NCBI GenBank assembly: GCA_903890595.1
Contig: CAITBU010000364.1
Coordinates: 1-7,355 of the forward strand
Direction: 5' to 3'
Length of the DNA stretch: 7,355 nucleotides
From: an uncultured Holophagaceae bacterium
GTDB taxonomy: Bacteria > Acidobacteriota > Holophagae > Holophagales > Holophagaceae
The notes beneath the pieces were generated by a model. That model saw nothing but the letters and a program-made list of their open reading frames with translations, did not search any database and was not told the DNA's origin. This document shows positions 1-7,355 of this stretch, one piece after another. A program made the position numbers and the translations under genes. Every line of letters starts with the position of its first letter. Positions within the stretch are counted from its first letter, which is position 1.

Positions 1-674
1 CCCACGCCGGACTCGCCCACCAGCAGGGGGTTGTTCTTGCGGCGCCGGCAGAGGATCTGGGCCATGCGGGTGATCTCGGGCTCGCGGCCCACCAGGGGGT
101 CCAGCCGTCCCGCCGCCGCCCGGGCCACGAGGTCCGTGGCGTAGGCCTCCAGGGGCTTGGGGGAAATGGCTTCCGGTTCGTCGGTCGAGGGCTCCTCCAT
201 CGGGTCGGCGGGAGCCTTCTTGGGGGCCTTTCGGACCGGGCCGTGGCTCAGGACCTTGAGCAGGGGGAGGCGCCGCACACCGTGTTTCTCCAGCAGGTGG
301 CGGGCGGGGCTGGACTCCTCCTCAAGGAAGCCCGGCAGGAGCTCGCCCCCCTGGATGGCGCTCTTGCCGGCGCTGAGGCTGTGGAGGAGGGCCCGCTCCA
401 CCACCCGGACAAAGCCAAGGGTGCTGTGAGGGTGGGGGGGCTCGCCTTCGGTGATGGCCTCGAAGGCCAGGGCGAGGATGCCTTCCAGCTCCTCCCGCAG
501 CTGCTCCAGGTCCACCCCACAGGCCCGGAGGATCCCGGCGGCATGGGGCTCATCCAGCAGGGCCAGGAGCAGGTGCTCCAGGGCCACGTCCTCATGGCGG
601 CGCGCCTTGGCCAGCTCGAAGGCCCGCTGGAAGGACTTGTCCAGTCCCTTGCTGATCTGTGGTGCTTCAGGCAT
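1..674 (-). CDS. clpA: ATP-dependent Clp protease ATP-binding subunit ClpA (N-terminal part, cut by window edge)
   Basis: ClpA is the AAA+ unfoldase that threads substrates into the ClpP peptidase in the cytosol. About 224 residues are visible, in the usual order. The N-domain (about 1-145) contains the double-Clp repeat signatures HEDVALEHLLLALL and LLPGFLEEESSPARHLL. A Pro/Glu/Lys-rich linker (about 150-185) follows, then the start of AAA module 1 with LDPLVGRE and ILCRRRKNNPLLVGESGV, where Walker A begins at residue 220. The Walker A lysine and everything after it lie beyond position 1. This N-terminal layout matches E. coli ClpA (CRRRKNNPLLVGESGVGKT) rather than ClpB or ClpC. The ATG at 674 has a GGAG seven bases upstream and lies inside the end of clpS (8-nt overlap, ATGCCTGA), which suggests translational coupling. 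The linker is more charged and proline-rich than the rest. Identification is secure; only the 3' part is missing. Confidence 0.96.
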   Translation of the reverse strand, partial: MPEAPQISKGLDKSFQRAFELAKARRHEDVALEHLLLALLDEPHAAGILRACGVDLEQLREELEGILALAFEAITEGEPPHPHSTLGFVRVVERALLHSLSAGKSAIQGGELLPGFLEEESSPARHLLEKHGVRRLPLLKVLSHGPVRKAPKKAPADPMEEPSTDEPEAISPKPLEAYATDLVARAAAGRLDPLVGREPEITRMAQILCRRRKNNPLLVGESGV

Positions 675-978
675 GGTCGGGCTCCACAGTGAGGAGCAGG
701 GGAAAGCCCTCCCGCTCGGCCATCTGGCGACCCCGCTCGGCGCGGGTCTCGGCCACATCCTTGGTGTAGCGCCCGGCGACGCCGGTGCCGGCCTTATGGA
801 CCGCCAGCATGATGGTCATGGCCTCCGGTTCGGTCTTGCGGAACACCGTCTTCAGCAGCCACACCACGAACTCCTGGGTGGTGTAGTCATCGTTGTGCAG
901 GAGCACTCTCCAGAGCCCGGGTGGCCGGGTCTTGGACCGGCTGCGGGTGAGGACCTGCTCCTGCTTGCGGGGGCTCAT
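667..978 (-). CDS. clpS: ATP-dependent Clp protease adaptor protein ClpS
   Basis: ClpS is the cytosolic N-recognin that binds N-degron substrates and docks on the ClpA N-domain. The product is 103 aa from the chosen start, the usual family length. Diagnostic motifs are present: LLHNDDYTTQEFVVWLL (the NDDYT loop forms part of the N-end residue pocket), IMLAVHKAGTGVAGRYTKDVAET and the C-terminal EREGFPLLLTVE. The ATG at 978 is preceded by GGAG about nine bases upstream. An in-frame ATG at 1005 would add nine residues, but its purine run (AGGGGG) sits only two bases from the start, so 978 is preferred, though not proven. The basic N-terminal tail (SPRKQEQVLTRSRSKTRPPG) is the flexible segment that in E. 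coli regulates ClpA. The gene lies directly between lepB and clpA and overlaps clpA by 8 nt, as expected for a functional ClpS-ClpA pair. Confidence 0.95.
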   Translation of the reverse strand: MSPRKQEQVLTRSRSKTRPPGLWRVLLHNDDYTTQEFVVWLLKTVFRKTEPEAMTIMLAVHKAGTGVAGRYTKDVAETRAERGRQMAEREGFPLLLTVEPDHA

Positions 979-1030
979 GTCGGGCGTCTCCGGGGACACA
1001 AGCATAGCCCCCTGTGGGCGTTTTGCAGGT

Positions 1031-1480
1031 TCAAGACCCGGCCCATGTCCCCAGCAGACGGCCGTTCAGTGCGGTCCCGGGGAGGGGGCCCCAGCTCCGA
1101 CCATCCCGGCTGAGGGGGCGGTTATCCCCCAGCAGCAGGTAGCCCTCCCCGCAGGCCCAGGCGCCCTGTCCCCCCCGCTCCGGGAAGGCCACCCAGGGCT
1201 CCTGCAGGCGCTGGCCGTTCACCGCGAGGTCCGGCCCCGACCAGCTCAGTCGCTCCCCCGGCAGACCCACCACGCGCTTGATGGACGCGCCGTCGGGACC
1301 GGTCACCAGCCAGACCTCCCCGCGCCGGGGGGGATGGGAGACCCAGGCCCGCAGGACCCAGCGGAGGCTGCCGTGGGGGAGGCCGGGCTCCATGCTGTGG
1401 CCGCTCACCCACAGGGGGCGGACCACCCCCAGGGGTGCCAGGGCCAGGGCCAGGGCGGCCAGGGGGAGCCAGGGCCGCAT
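1031..1480 (-). CDS. lepB: Small signal peptidase I (S26 family)
   Basis: Type I signal peptidase, which cleaves signal peptides from Sec- and Tat-exported proteins on the outer face of the cytoplasmic membrane. At 149 aa it is close to the smallest functional size. One N-terminal anchor (about residues 5-20, WLPLAALALALAPLGVV) leads straight into box B, VSGHSMEPGL, with the nucleophile Ser29. Box C is RRGEVWLV (52-59). Box D is IKRVVGLPGE with the general base Lys68. Box E is GDNRPLSRDGR (117-127), where the usual DSR is DGR. The Ser-Lys spacing of 39 is like Bacillus SipS (40). The ATG at 1480 has only a weak AGG four bases upstream, and the upstream gene stops 5 nt earlier, so translation is probably coupled. 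The gene heads into clpS 25-52 nt downstream. It may be an accessory rather than the sole signal peptidase of the cell; that part is inference. Confidence 0.9.
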   Translation of the reverse strand: MRPWLPLAALALALAPLGVVRPLWVSGHSMEPGLPHGSLRWVLRAWVSHPPRRGEVWLVTGPDGASIKRVVGLPGERLSWSGPDLAVNGQRLQEPWVAFPERGGQGAWACGEGYLLLGDNRPLSRDGRSWGPLPGTALNGRLLGTWAGS

Positions 1481-1485
1481 GGGGC

Positions 1486-1839
1486 CTAGGCCGAGACGGC
1501 CAGGCGGCGGCCGAGCCCATCCGTGAGGGCCACTTCCTTCAGGCGGGCCGGGGCCGCCACGAAGGGGGTCAGCTCCGCCAGCAGGCGGCGGGCCAGGGCC
1601 GGGGGGCCGTCCAGGCCCAGGTCTTCCAGCAGATGGCCCTGGAGGGGGGCCAGGCTGCGGTCCAGGGCGGCCTCCAGGTCCCGGAAGTCCACCACCACGT
1701 CGAAGGCATCCAGGCCTGTGCGGACCGTCACGACTTCCACCGTGTAGTCATGGCCCTCCCAGGCTCCGGCGGTGCGGAAGACCACAGACAGGGGGCGGGT
1801 GACAGCGGCTTCGAAGGTCAGGGCAGGGGGGGTGGCCAA
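1486..1839 (-). CDS. Degenerate 6-pyruvoyl-tetrahydropterin synthase / QueD-like protein
   Basis: The 117-aa product looks like the T-fold PTPS/6-carboxytetrahydropterin synthase family. It shows LTFEAA near the N-terminus, then GHDYTVEVVTV, VVVDFRDLEAALDRSLAPL and a C-terminal strand pair, matching the spacing of FEAAH, HGHSF, DFAELK and LDHHYLND in E. coli QueD. Key residues are missing. The first zinc His is Val13, the HGH pair is Glu28-Gly-His30, no Cys occupies the catalytic position, and LDHxxLND reads LQGHLLED. Catalysis by the QueD mechanism is therefore unlikely, and a structural or binding role is inferred. I chose the TTG at 1839 because GGAG lies five bases upstream and the family fold starts there. 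In-frame alternatives are ATG at 1917 (143 aa) and TTG at 1926 (146 aa), both with poor ribosome sites. The gene is first in the operon and ends 5 nt before lepB. The coding call is firm; the family assignment is moderate. Confidence 0.65.
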   Translation of the reverse strand: MATPPALTFEAAVTRPLSVVFRTAGAWEGHDYTVEVVTVRTGLDAFDVVVDFRDLEAALDRSLAPLQGHLLEDLGLDGPPALARRLLAELTPFVAAPARLKEVALTDGLGRRLAVSA

Positions 1840-1984
1840 AGGGACTCCAGGGCTGACTTCAGGTCGAGGGTTCAGTTTGTCATGGCCACCGATACACTGG
1901 GACATCAAGACCGCCATACCTGACAACAGGGTGATCGATCGACCGGCCCCGGCCGCCGTCGACCCCAGCCGCTAGGAGGAACCC
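1840..1984. promoter_or_regulatory. Divergent intergenic region between the clp operon and the Fe-S oxidoreductase gene
   Basis: This 145-base gap separates genes facing away from each other, so it should carry promoters for both. No hexamer pair with correct spacing stands out on either strand. On the plus strand the best is a weak TTCAGT-16-TACACT at 1871-1898. The segment 1931-1943 holds the small self-complementary run GATCGATC. A strong Shine-Dalgarno AGGAGG (1974-1979) lies five bases before the ATG at 1985. If the upstream minus-strand gene really starts at ATG 1917 or TTG 1926, the gap shrinks to under 70 bases. Confidence 0.4.
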
Positions 1985-4021
1985 ATGAAGGTCCTGGAAA
2001 TCGTGCTGTTCTGGCTCATGACGCTGGGTGCCATTGGCTTCTTCGTCTGGACCATTCGGCAGCGCCTGGCCACGCTGCAGGCCGGCCTGCCGGACAACCG
2101 CTTCGACCAGCCCTGGGTGCGCCTCAAGGGCGTCTTCATCCTGGCCCTGGCCCAGAAGCGCATGCACCGCGACCGCTACGCGGGGATCTACCACTTCCTG
2201 ATCTTTTGGGGCTTCTGTGTCCTGGGCCTGCGCAGCGTGGAGCTGGTGCTGGAGGGTCTCTTCCACTGGAACCTGACAGCGGCTCTGGGCACCTTTGGGC
2301 TCGGCTACCAATACACCAAGGACGTCTTCGAGGTGCTGGTGCTCGTGGGCATCGGCATGGCCATGCTGCGCCGGGCGGTGGCCAAGCCCTGGCGCCTCGA
2401 GAACTCCATGGACGCCTGGGGCACCCTGTCCTTCATCGCCGCCCTCATGGTCACGGACCTGCTGGCGGACGGTGCCTACATCCACCTATTCGCTCCCGTC
2501 TGGAAGGACCACGCCCCCGCCAGCCTCTTCGTGGCCGAGCTGCTCAGGCCCCTGGGCGGTACGGCCCACCTGGTGATCTACAAGAGCATGTGGTGGCTGC
2601 ACCTGGCGGCCCTCTACGGCTTCGCCAACTTCCTGCCCTACTCCAAGCACTTCCATGTGTTCACGTCGCTCTTCAACATCTACTTCCGCGAGCTGGAGCC
2701 CAACAAGAACCTGAAGCCCATGGACATGGAGGCCGAGCACTTCGGCATCAACAAGATCCAGGACTTCACCTGGAAGCAGATGCTCGACTTCTACACCTGC
2801 GTGGAGTGCGGCCGCTGCCTGGAGAACTGCCCCACGACCCTCACCGGCAAGCCGCTCCGCCCCAAGGACTTCGGCAACGACCTGCGGGACTACCTCAAGG
2901 CCACGCCCCTGGCGCAGATGGGCCAGGACCAGCCGGCGCCCGCCGACCGGCCGCTCATCGGCGGCCCCGTGCCCGAGGGCTCGCACTGGCAGCGGGATGA
3001 CGAGGCTGCGCCCTGGAGCAAGGACCAGCTGGAGGGCTGGATCAGCAAGGACACCATCTGGGCCTGCACCAGCTGCGGCTACTGCGAGTGGGCCTGCCCC
3101 CTGCAGATCAGCTTCGTGGACAAGCTCGTGGGGATGCGGCGCTTCCTCACCCTGGAAGAGAGCGACTTCCCCGCCGAGGCCCAGGTGGCCTTCAAGGGCA
3201 TGGAGCGCCAGGGCAACCCCTGGAACCTGGCCCAGGCCGATCGTGGCAAGTGGGCTGAGGGCCTGGAGGTTCCGACCATGGCCGAGAACCCCGAGGCCGA
3301 GTACCTGTTCTGGGTGGGCTGTGCCGGCAGCTACGATGCCGCCGGGCAGAAGGTCTCCCAGTCCTTGGTGAAGCTGCTCAAGGCTGCGGGCGTCTCCTTC
3401 GCCATCCTCGGCACCGAAGAGAGCTGCACCTGTGAGTCCGCCCGCCGCCTGGGCAACGAGTACCTCTTCCAGACGGCCACGGAGACCAACGTGGAGCTGC
3501 TCAAGGGCTACGGCGTGAAGAAGGTCATCACCAACTGCCCCCACTGCCTCAACACCCTGAAGAACGAGTACCCGGACTTCGGCGGCACCTTCGAGGTGGT
3601 GCATGGCACCGAGCTGGTGGCGGAGCTCATCGCCTCTGGTCGCCTCAAGCTGGATCAGACCGTGGACGTGGACCTCACCTACCACGACCCCTGCTACCTC
3701 AGCCGCTACAACGGCCAGGTGGACGCACCCCGCGCCATCCTGGGCGCCATCCCCGGTGTGAAGCTCACCGAGATGGATAAGCACGGCGAAGCCACCATGT
3801 GCTGCGGCGCTGGCGGCGGCCGCTTCTGGCTGGAGGAGCACCTGGGCAGGCGCGTGAACCACGAGCGCTTCGAGCAGGCCATGGAGACCAAGGCGACCAC
3901 CATCGCCGTGGGCTGCCCCTTCTGCAACGTCATGCTCAACAACGCCGCTGGCGAGACTGGCCGCGAGGGCATCGCCACCACCGATGTGCTCGAGCTGGCC
4001 GCCAAGGCCCTCAAGGCCTAG
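1985..4021 (+). CDS. Membrane cytochrome b / HdrD-like Fe-S oxidoreductase (probable ETF:menaquinone oxidoreductase type)
   Basis: This 678-aa inner-membrane electron-transfer protein starts with about five transmembrane helices (near residues 4-24, 68-92, 112-130, 145-168, 196-216). They are arranged like the nitrate reductase gamma/NarI fold, with candidate heme b ligands His70, His195, His206, His222 and His224. A cytosolic part follows with two [4Fe-4S] motifs, CVECGRCLENCP (C272, C275, C278, C282) and CTSCGYCEWACP (C361, C364, C367, C371). Two CCG domains come next. The first has C446, C481/C483 and C518-C521; the second has C570, C606-C607-G608 and C644-C647. This domain order is that of membrane ETF:(methyl)menaquinone oxidoreductases, which oxidise a reduced electron-transfer flavoprotein and reduce menaquinone through noncubane clusters and heme b. 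No etfAB is visible here, so the donor is inferred; a GlcF- or HdrDE-like partner is the alternative. The start has AGGAGG five bases upstream. The gene appears monocistronic, closed by a strong hairpin. Confidence 0.88.
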   Translation: MKVLEIVLFWLMTLGAIGFFVWTIRQRLATLQAGLPDNRFDQPWVRLKGVFILALAQKRMHRDRYAGIYHFLIFWGFCVLGLRSVELVLEGLFHWNLTAALGTFGLGYQYTKDVFEVLVLVGIGMAMLRRAVAKPWRLENSMDAWGTLSFIAALMVTDLLADGAYIHLFAPVWKDHAPASLFVAELLRPLGGTAHLVIYKSMWWLHLAALYGFANFLPYSKHFHVFTSLFNIYFRELEPNKNLKPMDMEAEHFGINKIQDFTWKQMLDFYTCVECGRCLENCPTTLTGKPLRPKDFGNDLRDYLKATPLAQMGQDQPAPADRPLIGGPVPEGSHWQRDDEAAPWSKDQLEGWISKDTIWACTSCGYCEWACPLQISFVDKLVGMRRFLTLEESDFPAEAQVAFKGMERQGNPWNLAQADRGKWAEGLEVPTMAENPEAEYLFWVGCAGSYDAAGQKVSQSLVKLLKAAGVSFAILGTEESCTCESARRLGNEYLFQTATETNVELLKGYGVKKVITNCPHCLNTLKNEYPDFGGTFEVVHGTELVAELIASGRLKLDQTVDVDLTYHDPCYLSRYNGQVDAPRAILGAIPGVKLTEMDKHGEATMCCGAGGGRFWLEEHLGRRVNHERFEQAMETKATTIAVGCPFCNVMLNNAAGETGREGIATTDVLELAAKALKA

Positions 4022-4035
4022 GCACTGCCTTTACC

Positions 4036-4074
4036 CAACAAGAAGGGGGCGCCAACGGCGCCCCCTTCTTGTTG
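4036..4074 (+). terminator. Strong hairpin, probable terminator of the Fe-S oxidoreductase gene
   Basis: A perfect 18-bp inverted repeat, CAACAAGAAGGGGGCGCC (4036-4053) and its exact complement (4057-4074), surrounds a three-base AAC loop. It begins 14 bases after the stop codon at 4021. The usual U-run is not adjacent: CCTAAAAAACAAAAC comes next and the first T-run (T5) is at 4090-4094. It may therefore stop transcription inefficiently, act with a factor, or mainly protect the 3' end of the mRNA. Confidence 0.8.
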
Positions 4075-4094
4075 CCTAAAAAACAAAACTTTTT

Positions 4095-4125
4095 AACCGG
4101 ATGGGTAGGTTTTTTCAAACCGGAT
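4095..4125. repeat. Short direct repeat AACCGGAT
   Basis: AACCGGAT occurs at 4095-4102 and again at 4118-4125, starts 23 bases apart, with a GGTTT-TTTC-AAACC mini-hairpin (4108-4121) overlapping the second copy. The pair lies between the hairpin of the upstream gene and the oxidase gene. It could be a protein-binding pair, but a spacing of 23 bases is not a clean two helical turns, and two 8-mers may coincide by chance. Confidence 0.3.
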
Positions 4126-4153
4126 CTGTTGCCTGTGAGGCTCTGGGAGATCC

Positions 4154-4190
4154 TGCTAGCAAGCACCTAGTCATTTCAGTCTAGGCCTAG
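4154..4190. promoter_or_regulatory. Cluster of CTAG palindromes upstream of the multicopper oxidase
   Basis: Four CTAG tetramers fall within 35 bases, at 4156, 4167, 4181 and 4187. They are embedded in the perfect palindromes TGCTAGCA (4154-4161) and CTAGGCCTAG (4181-4190), and in an inverted pair CCTAG (4166-4170) / CTAGG (4181-4185). The cluster ends about 97 bases before the oxidase start, where an operator could sit. I recognise no matching known regulator site and see no clear -35/-10 pair, so the operator role is inference. Confidence 0.4.
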
Positions 4191-4261
4191 CGTGAACCAC
4201 ACCGCAGTGGTCGCAATCGCAGCCTGCTGCAACCGGCCATCGGCCTGGACCGAGGTACGGG

Positions 4262-4277
4262 CCAGCGCTGGTTTTTT
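4262..4277 (+). other. Palindrome followed by T6 just before the oxidase ribosome-binding site
   Basis: CCAGCGCTGG (4262-4271) is a perfect 10-bp palindrome followed at once by six T (4272-4277) and then the GGGAGG Shine-Dalgarno (4278-4283). The shape recalls a leader terminator. However, the hairpin has only three Watson-Crick pairs around a GCGC loop, extendable by G-U pairs, so it would be weak. Confidence 0.25.
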
Positions 4278-4286
4278 GGGAGGGAC

Positions 4287-6956
<2,670 letters not shown>

Positions 6957-7014
6957 GCCAAGGCCCCATCCTCCCCTGGTCATTGCCGCCTTCACTCAAG
7001 TCATAGGAGCGCCC

Positions 7015-7355
7015 ATGCGCCGCCCGCACCGCAACCCCTTCGCCGCCGCCTTTGTGGCCCTGCTCCTCACCCTGGGGGCACTTGGTTCAGGTAGCGTCTC
7101 GGCCCGGGCTGGGACGACAGTCTGGGGGGCCGACTACTTCCCCAATGTCACCCTGGTCAACCAGGATGGCCAGTCGGTGCGCTTCTTTGATGACCTGATC
7201 AAGGGCAAGGTGGTGGCGGTGAACTTCATGTTCACTCACTGCAAGGATGTGTGTCCCCTGGAGACCGCCCGCATGCGGGAGGTCCAGGAGATCCTGGGGG
7301 ATCGAGTGGGCAAGGACATCTTTTTCCTCTCCATCAGCATCGATCCCGAGCGCGA
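7015..7355 (+). CDS. SCO1/SenC-type protein (N-terminal part, cut by window edge)
   Basis: SCO family proteins are exported thioredoxin-fold proteins that bind copper or reduce thiols, classically for CuA assembly of cytochrome oxidase. The visible 113 residues begin with a signal peptide: a basic start MRRPHR, a hydrophobic core AAAFVALLLTLGALG, and cleavage near VSA (30) or ARA (32). Next come the family features YFPNVTLVNQDGQSVRFFDDL, GKVVAVNFMFTHC and the copper-binding CxxxC (Cys76-KDV-Cys80) followed by PLE, then FFLSISIDPER. The distal copper-ligand His would lie past the right edge, so it cannot be checked. No lipobox Cys is seen, so it is soluble or anchored by an uncleaved segment. 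AGGAG (7005-7009) lies five bases before the ATG. It probably shares a transcript with the oxidase upstream, which suggests copper delivery to that enzyme or redox upkeep of it rather than to a terminal oxidase; this is inference. Confidence 0.9.
   Translation, partial: MRRPHRNPFAAAFVALLLTLGALGSGSVSARAGTTVWGADYFPNVTLVNQDGQSVRFFDDLIKGKVVAVNFMFTHCKDVCPLETARMREVQEILGDRVGKDIFFLSISIDPER

Noticed and set aside
1483..1492. Perfect palindrome GGCCTAGGCC at the junction of the QueD-like gene and lepB
   Set aside because: It spans the TAG stop codon and the five-base gap before lepB. A 10-bp GC-rich palindrome is expected by chance at this composition, and there is no second copy or T-tract.
1871..1908. 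Possible sigma-70 promoters in the divergent region (TTGTCA, TACACT, TTGATG on the minus strand)
   Set aside because: No pair has both acceptable hexamers and a 16-18 base spacer; the closest matches three and four of six positions.
2486..3862. A 458-codon minus-strand open frame opposite the Fe-S oxidoreductase
   Set aside because: It is the same GC-bias shadow effect. It shows no domain or motif, and it overlaps a plus-strand gene with sixteen conserved Fe-S cysteines.
4196..4211. Inverted repeat ACCAC-ACCGCA-GTGGT upstream of the oxidase
   Set aside because: The arms are only five bases and there are no repeated copies or match to a known copper-regulator site. It was not separable from background.

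Overview
This window comes from a GC-rich bacterial chromosome with tightly packed genes. The gene content is ClpS/ClpA with a small signal peptidase I, a membrane cytochrome b/Fe-S oxidoreductase of the HdrD-like type, and a large exported multicopper oxidase followed by an SCO protein. This suggests a Gram-negative with flexible respiratory chemistry. An Acidobacteriota of the Holophaga/Geothrix kind is my best guess, but it rests on general resemblance and no marker gene in the window settles it.

Layout. Positions 1-1839 (minus strand) form one compact operon, transcribed right to left: a degenerate 6-pyruvoyl-tetrahydropterin synthase (QueD)-like protein, a minimal signal peptidase I (lepB), the N-end-rule adaptor clpS, and clpA, which runs off the left edge at its first Walker A motif. 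Gaps are 5 nt and 25-52 nt, and clpS/clpA overlap by 8 nt. Positions 1840-1984 are a divergent intergenic region. Positions 1985-4021 (plus strand) encode a 678-aa membrane protein. It has a NarI-like cytochrome b domain, a double [4Fe-4S] ferredoxin-like region and two CCG domains, and most resembles ETF:(methyl)menaquinone oxidoreductases. A perfect 18-bp hairpin follows it. Positions 4075-4286 are non-coding and hold a dense cluster of CTAG-centred palindromes. Positions 4287-6956 encode an 889-aa secreted multicopper oxidase with all four copper-binding motifs. Positions 7015-7355 hold the start of an SCO/SenC-type copper chaperone or thioredoxin-like protein.

How they work together. The left operon joins cytosolic regulated proteolysis (ClpS delivers substrates to ClpA, which feeds ClpP) with a membrane peptidase. 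The middle gene probably passes electrons from an electron-transfer flavoprotein or a similar cytosolic donor into the quinone pool. The right pair looks like an extracytoplasmic copper enzyme plus an SCO protein that could help load copper or handle its thiols. No tRNA, rRNA, CRISPR array, insertion sequence or prophage element is visible. I see no clearly novel multi-gene system. The items most worth a second look are the active-site-less QueD paralogue, the CTAG cluster in front of the oxidase, and the oxidase-SCO pair itself.
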